NCBI RefSeq assembly: GCF_000764225.1 | Contig: NZ_JQED01000009.1 | Coordinates: 39,460 to 103,459, forward strand | DNA: 64,000 bases | Source of the DNA: Colwellia psychrerythraea | GTDB lineage: Bacteria > Pseudomonadota > Gammaproteobacteria > Enterobacterales > Alteromonadaceae | Direction of reading: 5' to 3' | Translations under genes and position numbers: made by a program | Shown: piece after piece, positions 7,697 to 16,369 of the stretch | Position numbering within the stretch: position 1 is the first letter of the stretch | Layout of the letters: every line of letters begins with the position of its first letter | Notes under the pieces: generated by a model | What the model saw: the letters and a program-made list of their open reading frames with translations, nothing else | The model's database searches: none | Told to the model about the DNA's origin: nothing

Positions 7697-9502
7697 CTAT
7701 TCAAACTGGAAACTATGTAACTGGGCATAAGCGCCTTGCTTAGCAAGTAAACTTTGATGATTACCTTGCTCCACTATTTTACCTTGATCCATCACGATTA
7801 TTTTGTCTGCACTCTCAATAGTTGATAAACGATGCGCAATCACAATTGAAGTACGATTTTGTTGCAATGTTTGCAGGGCATCTTGAATATGGCGTTCCGA
7901 TTCTGTATCAAGTGCACTGGTTGCTTCGTCTAGAATTAAAAAGGGAGTATCGCACAATAAAGCCCGTGCAATAGCGACACGCTGACGTTGCCCGCCGGAT
8001 AGTAACGCACCATTTTCTCCAATATTCGTTTCAAGCCCCTGTTCCATGTGCTCTGCGAATTCCATGACATGGGCACTCTTAGCCGCTTCGATAATTTCAG
8101 CTTCAGTTGCATCAGGTTTACCGTAAGCTATATTATTGGCTAAAGTATCATTAAACAGCACAACCTGTTGAGATACATAAGAAAATTGCTTGCGTAAATC
8201 TTTTAGTTGAAATTGTTCGATATTGATATTATCAATTAATATCTCACCTCGGGTCGCATCATAGAAACGTAATAATAACGAGCTGGCCGTTGATTTACCG
8301 CTACCCGAACGTCCAACTAAGGCTAAAGTTTCTCCAGGCGCTAAATCAAAAGTCAGATCGCTTAATGCAAGTTTAGCTTCTTCTTTATCGTTTGAAGATT
8401 CAGCTTCATTATTTTCATATGAAAAATCAACATGTTTAAATGATAAATGTCCTGAAGCTCTTCCCAATTTTTTATCACCACTATCTTTTTCTTTTTCATG
8501 ATCGAGTATCGAAAAAATACTAACGCAAGCTGCCATGCCTTGTTGAAACTCACTGTTGACATTCGTTAGCATTTTCAGGGGTCTCAATAACATAGTCATA
8601 TACGTGATAATACTAACAAAAGTACCAGGAGAGATATTCTCACGTAAGGTGTCTGAAGTAATAGCATAAAAAACAAAGGCTAAGGCAAACGAGGCGATGA
8701 CTTGAATGATAGGAACACTGGCAGACTTTGTTGCCCGCATTTTCATGCGCTGTTGACGATTATGTTTATTTATTTTGGCAAAACGTGAAAATTCCCTTTG
8801 TTGACCACCAAATGTTAGTACCACTTTGTGACCATTAAAGGTTTGCTCTGCCGCAGTGGTAACCTCCCCCATTGCCCCTTGAATATTCTTGCTCACTTTT
8901 CTAAAGCGCTTTGAAACCACACTGACAATCAGTGCAATAATAGGGGTTATCAATAAAAAGATTAATGATAACTGCCAGCTGTAATAAAACATTAAGCCGA
9001 CTAAACCAATAATAAAAGCACTTTGCTGCACTATGGTTAGTATCGATTTACTTACTGAGTTTAATACCTGCTCGGTATCAAAGGTAATTTTCGAAATCAG
9101 AGAGCCGGTCGATGTTTGATCATGAAAAGCGACGGGCATTGACATGATATGTTCAAATAGCTTTTGTCTTAAATCAGCAACGACATTGTTACCAACCCAA
9201 GCGAGACAGTAATTTGCGATAAAGTGCGCTAAGCCACGAAAAATAAAGGCCACAATAATAAACAAGGGTGCCCACTTCATAAAGTTGGCATTCGCTCCAG
9301 AAAGCCCTTCATCTACAAGCGGTTTTAATTGCGATAGAAAATAAACATCAATAGCTGCATAACCAAGCATACCAATGATTGCGGCAACAAAGCCAAGCTT
9401 GTAGGGTTTGGCATAACTTACCAGTCGTTTAAAGTTTTGCCATGTGGTTACTTTGGCTGAGTCAGAAGAAGGTAAGGCGTTCGTTTTTGGAGATGAGGCC
9501 AT
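7697..9502 (-). CDS. msbA: Lipid A export ABC transporter MsbA
   Basis: A homodimeric ABC exporter that flips core-lipid A to the outer leaflet of the inner membrane. The product is 601 aa. Six membrane helices occupy about residues 35-310. The ATPase domain has Walker A GRSGSGKST (397-405), signature LSGGQRQR (501-508), Walker B FLILDE (521-526) and the H-loop histidine in IAHRLS. A short acidic, serine-rich insert (about 363-378, NNEAESSNDKEEAK) sits before the ATPase core and is unusual for the family. First gene of the msbA-lpxK-ycaR-kdsB group. Confidence 0.95.
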   Translation of the reverse strand: MASSPKTNALPSSDSAKVTTWQNFKRLVSYAKPYKLGFVAAIIGMLGYAAIDVYFLSQLKPLVDEGLSGANANFMKWAPLFIIVAFIFRGLAHFIANYCLAWVGNNVVADLRQKLFEHIMSMPVAFHDQTSTGSLISKITFDTEQVLNSVSKSILTIVQQSAFIIGLVGLMFYYSWQLSLIFLLITPIIALIVSVVSKRFRKVSKNIQGAMGEVTTAAEQTFNGHKVVLTFGGQQREFSRFAKINKHNRQQRMKMRATKSASVPIIQVIASFALAFVFYAITSDTLRENISPGTFVSIITYMTMLLRPLKMLTNVNSEFQQGMAACVSIFSILDHEKEKDSGDKKLGRASGHLSFKHVDFSYENNEAESSNDKEEAKLALSDLTFDLAPGETLALVGRSGSGKSTASSLLLRFYDATRGEILIDNINIEQFQLKDLRKQFSYVSQQVVLFNDTLANNIAYGKPDATEAEIIEAAKSAHVMEFAEHMEQGLETNIGENGALLSGGQRQRVAIARALLCDTPFLILDEATSALDTESERHIQDALQTLQQNRTSIVIAHRLSTIESADKIIVMDQGKIVEQGNHQSLLAKQGAYAQLHSFQFE

Positions 9503-9664
9503 TAGTTAAGATTACTCAAGTATTTTAATTGCTTAAAGGAAACGTTGATAAAACATTAACAATACTGTCGTTAATCATAATTGCTTTTATCATGCTCACA
9601 TTATCGAAATAGTATTTTACCGTGAATTAGCGATACAACCAACAAAAACTATAACGATACTCTT

Positions 9665-9784
9665 TACCCTACAAAGTGCAGGTTTTCACTGAGGATTAAA
9701 GTGACTTAAGGCAAGGTAAATAATGTAAACAAAATCATTCTACGGTTTGATGATTTAACGCCGTATAAAGTCATCTTAACCCTA
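9665..9784. repeat. Palindromic dispersed repeat, copy A (comEC 3' end)
   Basis: This 120-bp stretch aligns without indels to 13120-13239, with about 102 of 120 positions identical by eye. Both copies begin with CAAAGTGCAGGTTTTCA. Each carries outer arms of the type TTAAAaTGACTTtA / TAAAGTCATtTTAA and inner arms AAATAAT / ATgATTT, so it can fold into a long hairpin. It lies immediately past the comEC stop, inside the 285-bp msbA-comEC gap. That gap holds no gene. Confidence 0.75.
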
Positions 9785-9787
9785 TCT

Positions 9788-12388
9788 TTAATAGCTAAAC
9801 CAAAAAGGTCTTAAATCATTAACAAAACTTTGCGTTTGAATGCCTTTATTATTGACCGTAATAATGATTTGCCCTAACTCAGCACTATTTAACAAAGGGA
9901 TATCATTATCAATATAACGCTGCCTAACTATCGGCACTGGCATATTCCAACGATTTAAATACCCTGCACTCACTAACGCTAGGTCAGGAGATAATTGACT
10001 CAGAAATGCCTGACTTGATGATGTTTTTGAGCCATGATGAGGGACTTGTAAAATATCGGCAGTAAGCTGAGGGTAGATGTTTATCAATTTCTGCTCGACT
10101 TTCGAGGAAATATCCCCAGTTAGCAGTAAACTTGTTCCTTGTTGATCGCTAACTAAGATCACACAAGAATCATCATTCTGTTGCCTGTCGCTTTTGACAC
10201 TTCCATTTGAAAACCGCTCTGCTAAAGGCCATAAAATATCAAAGGTTAACCCTTGCCAAGAAAAGCTATTATTTGGCTGACAATCCATCAGGGGTTCAGG
10301 ATAGTGAGATGATATTTTAGTCTCAGACATAATATCTTCTGATAAAGATTTTGTTGGCGTAAAGAGTGATTTATCATTACTGATAACTTGACCAATAGCT
10401 ATCTCATCACTTAGCTTTTTGATGCCACCAGCATGGTCATTATCGCTGTGACTGACAATAACTTTATCAAGATATTCAATACCTGAATGTTGTAAATATG
10501 GCTTTATCACCGCATCACTCATATTGAAACCGCTGGGGTAAGCTGCGCCCGTATCATATAAGATGGCATGATTATCTCGTTTGATTAACACTGATGTTCC
10601 CTGGCCAACATCAAAAAAGATAATATTCCATGGAGTAAAGCCATAATAGGCTTGGTACTTAACACCGGTTTTCGAGCGTTTCTCACTGCTATTTGACAAT
10701 AAATGCCTATTTTGTGCCTGATCATTAAAAGAATGGGCACTTAACAGACTTACGCTTACAACGATACTTAGTAACACAAAAGCGCCTTGCTTTGACATTC
10801 TATTCCATAAAAAGGGTGAAAAATAACACATAATAAATGCAATAATCCCTATCACTAACACAAGTATCTGCTGCATTAGTGATAGTGAAACAGTTGCATA
10901 AGGCAGTTCGCTGAGTAATTCGAGGTAATACCACAACAAGGTTAACGATTGCAGTGATAGCGTCATGAACCCTTGCGCTAAAGGCTCACTTAACGGCAAC
11001 AACATCACTGAAATAAGCGCTGCAGGTATACTCATAACGCTCATCCAAGGTACGGCAATAATATTTGCCAATATACTCACTAACGATATTTGTTGAAAAA
11101 ACAAAGCTGTTATCGGCATTAACATTAAAGTTAACGTCACTTGAATAAGCAGTAACCCTTTGATGAAACGCCAAAGTACAGCCCCCTTATTCAACCAGTA
11201 GTTAAATCGCCACAGCGATAAGAAGATAATTGCTACAGCATAAAAGGATAACCAAAAACTGGCAGTTAATAAGCTAAAAGGACTGATAATTAATATAATG
11301 AAAACCGTTGATAACATTAAACGTTTAGCTGAGAATTTTATTGCCAGTAAGCGGCTAAACCAGTAAAGATTTAACATTACTAAAGCCCGCTGAGTGGGCA
11401 GCGAGAAGCCTGCTAAATACGCATATAGTGTTGCGAGCAGTAAACTTAAAATAATAGCAATATGCCGAAGATTAAACCGCTGCCAACTCGATGATTGCAA
11501 CGGTATATAATGGAAAACCACCATTACAATATAAAATACACTACCGGCAAGTAAGCCTACATGTAAGCCTGAAATAGCGATAAGGTGACTTGTCCCTGTT
11601 GCTTGCAGTACTTGCCAAAGCTCAGGGCTAAGTAAGCTACGTTCGCCAAAGGCTAACGCTAACAAAATAGGGGTAAGCTGGTGATTAGGTGTATGCCTTT
11701 GATAGTGATCAAATAGTCTTTGGCGTAATGTTATATCATCGATAAGCAATATGTTTTTATCTAAGCTATCAGCAACATTCACTTCTTTAGCTGAGTGTTC
11801 TTGACCTTTCTTATTTTTCGGGTTTATCACATACCCAGTCGCAGCTATGTGATGTGATCTAAGCCAACTTACGTAGTTAAAGGTGCCGACATTAGCTAAA
11901 CCATGGGCGGGCTTTAGCTTAACGGCAAGAGAAAGTATTTGGCCTTGGGCTAGATCAATAGTTGGATTTTTCCAACTTAAGCGAATAGTTATCGGGGATT
12001 CAAGCCGCTGATGATTCAGTTTATGAACTCGAAAATTAAATCGTGAAGTAGAGTTTGCTTTATCTTTGGCAGAATGAATCTTAAAATTAGAGGTAGATAT
12101 ATTAAGTGCATTAACTTGATTACTAAGTACTTCTCCTTCAATTACAACGGTTTGTTTGTTTTCCATTAATTCAATGAACGAGCTTGGTAATAGGTGCTGA
12201 TATAGGTACGCTTGGGATAAAATCCACAAAGCCCCGAAAATAAATCCGGAACTAGAACGTAAATTTTGATGGGAAAAAAAGCCAATTGTAATAAAAAGAA
12301 GTAGAAATAGCGTAAAAATCGCTGGCACTTCCTGTAAAAACAAGGACAATATAGCACCAAGAAAAAATGTCAGTAACCACCAATCCAT
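9788..12388 (-). CDS. comEC: DNA internalization protein ComEC/Rec2
   Basis: An inner-membrane channel that moves single-stranded DNA into the cytoplasm during natural transformation. The open frame can start at 12448, but that ATG has no Shine-Dalgarno. The internal ATG at 12388 follows AAAGGA and gives MDWWLLTFFLGAIL, the usual family start, so I chose it (866 aa). In the 886-aa numbering, the order is N-terminal helices and a soluble OB-like part (100-240), the Competence domain with GTSHLIAISGLHVGLL (285-300), and then a metallo-beta-lactamase domain with HSDNDHAGG (667-675). It is divergent from the DUF2062 gene. Confidence 0.93.
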   Translation of the reverse strand: MDWWLLTFFLGAILSLFLQEVPAIFTLFLLLFITIGFFSHQNLRSSSGFIFGALWILSQAYLYQHLLPSSFIELMENKQTVVIEGEVLSNQVNALNISTSNFKIHSAKDKANSTSRFNFRVHKLNHQRLESPITIRLSWKNPTIDLAQGQILSLAVKLKPAHGLANVGTFNYVSWLRSHHIAATGYVINPKNKKGQEHSAKEVNVADSLDKNILLIDDITLRQRLFDHYQRHTPNHQLTPILLALAFGERSLLSPELWQVLQATGTSHLIAISGLHVGLLAGSVFYIVMVVFHYIPLQSSSWQRFNLRHIAIILSLLLATLYAYLAGFSLPTQRALVMLNLYWFSRLLAIKFSAKRLMLSTVFIILIISPFSLLTASFWLSFYAVAIIFLSLWRFNYWLNKGAVLWRFIKGLLLIQVTLTLMLMPITALFFQQISLVSILANIIAVPWMSVMSIPAALISVMLLPLSEPLAQGFMTLSLQSLTLLWYYLELLSELPYATVSLSLMQQILVLVIGIIAFIMCYFSPFLWNRMSKQGAFVLLSIVVSVSLLSAHSFNDQAQNRHLLSNSSEKRSKTGVKYQAYYGFTPWNIIFFDVGQGTSVLIKRDNHAILYDTGAAYPSGFNMSDAVIKPYLQHSGIEYLDKVIVSHSDNDHAGGIKKLSDEIAIGQVISNDKSLFTPTKSLSEDIMSETKISSHYPEPLMDCQPNNSFSWQGLTFDILWPLAERFSNGSVKSDRQQNDDSCVILVSDQQGTSLLLTGDISSKVEQKLINIYPQLTADILQVPHHGSKTSSSQAFLSQLSPDLALVSAGYLNRWNMPVPIVRQRYIDNDIPLLNSAELGQIIITVNNKGIQTQSFVNDLRPFWFSY

Positions 12389-12458
12389 AGTGATATAAAT
12401 CCTTTTATATTTTGTGGCTAACGTATTGAGTAAACGTCTTACTAACATTATCGATTGC

Positions 12459-12507
12459 TTTACTTAGCAACATATATATTCAGCTAATATATATGTTGCT
12501 AAGTAAA
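12459..12507. promoter_or_regulatory. Perfect 22-bp inverted repeat between comEC and the DUF2062 gene
   Basis: Two 22-nt arms (12459-12480 and 12486-12507) are exact reverse complements around the 5-nt centre CAGCT. Each contains TTACTTAGCAAC and ATATATATT. The dyad fills the divergent intergenic region, starting 11 bp above the upstream comEC ATG and ending 41 bp before the DUF2062 start. A terminator makes no sense between divergent genes, so an operator, a cruciform-forming element or a small mobile remnant is more likely. Only the symmetry is observed. Confidence 0.7.
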
Positions 12508-12548
12508 TTATTTTACACAATTTTTAGCCAAGTGACCTTTAGCAGTAT

Positions 12549-13058
12549 ATGCCCAAAAAAACGATTAAACGTATGATGCCAGATCATCAAACGATAAAAG
12601 AAAACAAATATCTGAAAGTCTTTGGCGATTTACTTCATAACGCTAACCTTTGGCACTTAAATCGTCACTCTGTTGCTAAAGCTTTTGCTGTTGGGTTATT
12701 TTTTGCCTTTATTCCTGTGCCATTTCAGATGGTTTTATCAGCCGGTATTGCTATTATAGTACATGCAAACCTGCCGCTCTCCATTGCGTTGGTTTGGATA
12801 ACAAATCCATTGACTATGCCGTTTATTTTTTATGCCTGTTATTTGGTAGGCGTATGGGTATTAGGTGTGCCTGAGCAAGAATTTGCCTTTCAAGCAAGCT
12901 GGCAGTGGATACTCGATAGCCTTTCAACCATAGGACCTGCCTTTTTAGTTGGCTGTGGTCTCCTTGCTATTATTTTTTCAATATTAGGTTATTTCGTCAT
13001 ACATTCGTTTTGGCGTTACCAAACTATTAAAGCATGGAAAAGTCGTCCGCATCGGTAA
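12549..13058 (+). CDS. DUF2062 domain membrane protein
   Basis: A 169-aa protein of the DUF2062 family, a small inner-membrane family without a firm function that often lies near comEC, msbA or lpxK genes in gammaproteobacteria. After a basic N-terminus come AKAFAVGLFFAFIPVPFQMV and LPLSIALVWITNPLTMPFIFYACYLVG, the family core with ITNPLTMP (split here into segments). A last helix lies at about 135-155, and the tail is basic (WRYQTIKAWKSRPHR). I infer 3-4 membrane segments. Confidence 0.88.
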   Translation: MPKKTIKRMMPDHQTIKENKYLKVFGDLLHNANLWHLNRHSVAKAFAVGLFFAFIPVPFQMVLSAGIAIIVHANLPLSIALVWITNPLTMPFIFYACYLVGVWVLGVPEQEFAFQASWQWILDSLSTIGPAFLVGCGLLAIIFSILGYFVIHSFWRYQTIKAWKSRPHR

Positions 13059-13404
13059 ATTCCATAATGAATATATTGTGCAGCTAAGATAAAAAGTTAA
13101 TAGTTAGTACTATAGCCGTTACCATGCAAAGTGCAGGTTTTCAGTGGGAATTAAAATGACTTTAGGCAAGGAAAATAATTTAAGCATAGTCATTCTATGG
13201 TTTGATTATTTAACGCGGTATAAAGTCATTTTAAACCCATCGAAGAAGCGCGTGTGCAACATCACTTCATCGTTGCTGTGATTTATAAGGGAATAACCAT
13301 TATTTCATCACAGCGCCTTGAATTGAAATTGCTCAAACACTATGAAACATGCATCTTGATTGGTAACAGGTATATAACTTAGGCAGGGAAAGATAAGACA
13401 AGAA
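13059..13404. other. Gene-free gap holding repeat copy B
   Basis: 346 bp between the convergent DUF2062 gene and the histidine kinase. Apart from the palindromic repeat at 13120-13239 I see no coding potential. The rest (13240-13404) shows nothing recognisable. Confidence 0.6.
13120..13239. repeat. Palindromic dispersed repeat, copy B (DUF2062 3' end)
   Basis: The better-formed copy. The outer arms TTAAAATGACTTTA and TAAAGTCATTTTAA are a perfect 14-bp match. Inner arms AAATAAT/ATTATTT and the tip CATAG-TCATT-CTATG nest within them. It is about 85% identical to 9665-9784. Both copies sit at the 3' end of a gene, which suggests an ERIC/REP-like family tolerated in 3' untranslated regions. Confidence 0.75.
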
Positions 13405-14790
13405 TCATAGGGGTAATTCTATGGTCGCTTCACAACCGCGGACACCTGCCCTATTTGTTAAACGTATCTTGCCGCCATGGGCTTCAATTATCTGTCTGCA
13501 CAAGACAAGACCTATGCCGGATCCTTTTACTTTAGTGGTATAAAAAGGCACAAACAAATTATCAGGGTTACTCACACCAGTGCCATCATCTTTAATACTA
13601 AGCTTTAAGTGCTTGCCTTGTTGTTGCCAACTAATAGTAACTCGCCCTTCAACACCAGCATTTTTAATGGCCTCAACGGCATTTTTAACTAAATTAATCA
13701 GTACTTGCTCAAGCTGAACAAGGTCAATAGATAACTTAACATCTTCAAGGGCCAATACTTCAACAGTATGTTCAGAGTAAAGCTTAGTCACCTTACTCAC
13801 TAGGCTTGCAATCGAGGTTAGCTGTTTTATCGGCTCAGGTAAACTGGCTATCTGTTTATAGCTATTAACAAAATTTCCTAAGTTATTTGTGCGTTGAGCG
13901 ATGACGGTTAAGCCTTCAAGAAGAAAATCGCTATGCGTTTCAATATCGGTATTTTTTATCAATAGCCTTTTTAAACTCTGACTTATCGAGGCAATAGGAG
14001 ATAAAGAGTTATTAATTTCATGACTGATCACCCGAACTAGCGCCTGCCACGCTTTACGTTCTTCACTACGCAACATGGTACTCACATCAGTAATAAATAA
14101 CAGCTCTTGCTGCTTGCCATCCTTGCGATAGGCTTCTTTGTGCACACTAAATTTACCCTGTTGACCGGCAAAGGTTAATGCCATCACTTGGCTTTGCCCG
14201 TTACTTATCGCATCAACTTGCGCTAACTGATTCGTTGGGTCGGTAAAAGCTTTACCGATATTATCCGTTTCTTTGAGCTGTAATAACTTACGTGCGGCCG
14301 GGTTACACAACACCAATTCATTACTTTCATTAAAAGCAATAATAGCGACATCAATGTGCTTAATCACAGTTTGTAACAACAGTTGGCTTTCAATCGACTC
14401 AATTCGCTGTTTATTTAGTCGTAAAGCTAAACTATTAATGGCACCAACAAGCTCATTCAGCGCCTTATCCCCTACACTGGTTCGTGCTCTAAGGCTGTAA
14501 TCACCTTGTACCATGGCATCAAGCAAGTTACTTAAACTGCGAAATTGATAGGCTGATTTTTGATGAATCTTACTATGGCAAAAGGCAATAACTAAACCGC
14601 CAATTAAGATCACTAACAGCACTAAATATACTGAGATATTGGCATAAATCATTACCCATATAAGCAGTAGGTATGGTGGGAGCGCAGCAAATAGAGACAA
14701 TTGGGTAAGCTGTGCTTCAAAGGATGTTCTTTTTTCACTGACTTCTGCTTGAGTTGACCTGTTTTGATTTGGCTTTATATCCAACATCAC
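13405..14790 (-). CDS. PAS-containing sensor histidine kinase, NtrY/NtrB-like
   Basis: The sensor half of a two-component pair with the NtrC-type regulator encoded 68 bp upstream. Two membrane helices (about 33-50 and 53-72) have almost no periplasmic loop, so sensing may be within the membrane or cytoplasmic. A HAMP-like linker (80-130) and a PAS domain (about 135-240) follow. The H-box is VISHEINNSLSP (H257). The ATPase domain has an N-box (LINLVKNAVEAI), DDGTGV and GSGIGLVLCRQII. It is 461 aa and the last gene of the ABC transporter operon. The signal is unknown; envelope stress or a transported compound are guesses. Confidence 0.9.
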   Translation of the reverse strand: MMLDIKPNQNRSTQAEVSEKRTSFEAQLTQLSLFAALPPYLLLIWVMIYANISVYLVLLVILIGGLVIAFCHSKIHQKSAYQFRSLSNLLDAMVQGDYSLRARTSVGDKALNELVGAINSLALRLNKQRIESIESQLLLQTVIKHIDVAIIAFNESNELVLCNPAARKLLQLKETDNIGKAFTDPTNQLAQVDAISNGQSQVMALTFAGQQGKFSVHKEAYRKDGKQQELLFITDVSTMLRSEERKAWQALVRVISHEINNSLSPIASISQSLKRLLIKNTDIETHSDFLLEGLTVIAQRTNNLGNFVNSYKQIASLPEPIKQLTSIASLVSKVTKLYSEHTVEVLALEDVKLSIDLVQLEQVLINLVKNAVEAIKNAGVEGRVTISWQQQGKHLKLSIKDDGTGVSNPDNLFVPFYTTKVKGSGIGLVLCRQIIEAHGGKIRLTNRAGVRGCEATIELPL

Positions 14791-14858
14791 TTGCCTATTT
14801 ATCGTTGATTAACAAACTACTATTTGTCTTTAAAGTTATGTAAATGTTGTCCATGCAA

Positions 14859-16253
14859 TTATTTCTCTAACCGCCGATATAAAGCACTACGACTAAGTCC
14901 TAATGATTTAGCGGCTTTGAGCACGTTGCCATCAAAATGTGCTAATCGTTTGTCAATTATACTTAATTCCAAATCAGCCAGACTGAGTAAATTTTCTGGG
15001 TCATTGGCATTAACTTGCATATCTCCATCCTTTGAGACCCCATCTTGGTTTACATCCAGCGGTAAACCAAGATCGGCAACACAAATGACATCTCCATGAC
15101 ACAATATTTGTGCGCGCTCCATGACATGATTTAGCTCTCTAATATTACCTGGCCAGCTATAAGCTTCTAAAGCTTTTTTGGCCGCATCATCTAATAGCAA
15201 CTTGTGTTGTCCATGATTTGCCGCTGACTTAGCTAAGAAGGCATCGGCTAGTAAGGTAATGTCTTCTTTTCTAGCTCTTAACGGCGGGATTTCAATGGTA
15301 AAGGTATTAATGCGATATAATAAATCTTTACGAAACTTACCTGTTGCCACAGCATCATGTAAATTAGCATTTGTTGCACAAATTAACCTAACATCAACTG
15401 ACTGGGTTTTACTGTCACCAACTTTTTCAAATTGCTGTTCTTCTAAAACCCGTAATAACTTACCTTGTTGCGAATAGGGTGTATTGGCAATTTCATCTAA
15501 AAACAAACTGCCACCATCTGCCAATTCAATTCGTCCAATGCGTGTTGCTTTAGCATCAGTAAAAGCACCTTTAACATGACCAAACATTTCACTTTCAAAT
15601 AAGCTTTCGCTCACAGCCCCCATATTGACAGAAATTTGATTTGCTATATGACGTTTAGATTTCTGGTGAATATATCGAGCAAACATGCTTTTACCGGTTC
15701 CATTTTCACCGGTAAGCAATATGCTGGCATTACTCTGGGCAACTTGCTCAATCATTGCCATGGTTTGTTGCATCACCGGAGATTGGCTTATAATATCCCC
15801 GTCAAATTCGCTATCTAAATGTTGCTGTAATAACTGATTTTGCTGACTGAGTTTTTGGGTGTTTTTTTCACTTTGCGCTAATTTTATTTGATTGCAGATA
15901 ATATTAATTAATCGGTCAACATCCCACGGTTTTTGAATAAAATCATTGGCCCCATTTTGCATAGTACTTACAGCAACTTCTACCGTAGCCCAGCCTGTCA
16001 TCACCACGATTGGCAATTCTTCATCTAGCTTTCTTATGGACTCAATGAGCTTAATACCCTCATCTCCTGATGTGGTATCAAGTGAGTAATTTAAGTCCAT
16101 CAATATCAAGTCAAATTGCGTTTTTTTAATGGCTGCTACAGCTGACTCAGGTGTTTGACATAAGTTAACGTTATAACCTTCCGGTACCAGTAAAATCTTC
16201 AAGGCTGACAGTATATCGAGATCGTCATCGACTAATAGGATATTTTGTTTCAT
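14859..16253 (-). CDS. Sigma-54-dependent response regulator, NtrC family
   Basis: An enhancer-binding activator of sigma-54 RNA polymerase. The receiver domain (1-120) carries the phospho-acceptor D53 in LILMDLN. The AAA+ domain has Walker A GENGTGKS (182-189), GAFTDA (229-234) and Walker B SLFLDE (249-254). The C-terminal Fis-type helix-turn-helix is GNVLKAAKSLGLSRSALYRR. The sigma-54 contact loop reads GAFTDA instead of the consensus GAFTGA, a variant also seen in other members of the family. It probably regulates the operon in which it lies, given the sigma-54-like promoter and palindromes upstream. Confidence 0.93.
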   Translation of the reverse strand: MKQNILLVDDDLDILSALKILLVPEGYNVNLCQTPESAVAAIKKTQFDLILMDLNYSLDTTSGDEGIKLIESIRKLDEELPIVVMTGWATVEVAVSTMQNGANDFIQKPWDVDRLINIICNQIKLAQSEKNTQKLSQQNQLLQQHLDSEFDGDIISQSPVMQQTMAMIEQVAQSNASILLTGENGTGKSMFARYIHQKSKRHIANQISVNMGAVSESLFESEMFGHVKGAFTDAKATRIGRIELADGGSLFLDEIANTPYSQQGKLLRVLEEQQFEKVGDSKTQSVDVRLICATNANLHDAVATGKFRKDLLYRINTFTIEIPPLRARKEDITLLADAFLAKSAANHGQHKLLLDDAAKKALEAYSWPGNIRELNHVMERAQILCHGDVICVADLGLPLDVNQDGVSKDGDMQVNANDPENLLSLADLELSIIDKRLAHFDGNVLKAAKSLGLSRSALYRRLEK

Positions 16254-16369
16254 TAGGTTTAATTATTTACCATGTTTTCGATTAGTTACCATAACGGATT
16301 AAAAACAAGAAAAGCAGAGAATATTAACTATTCCCCGCCTTATCTTATGCACTTCTTTATTTTTTCTTA

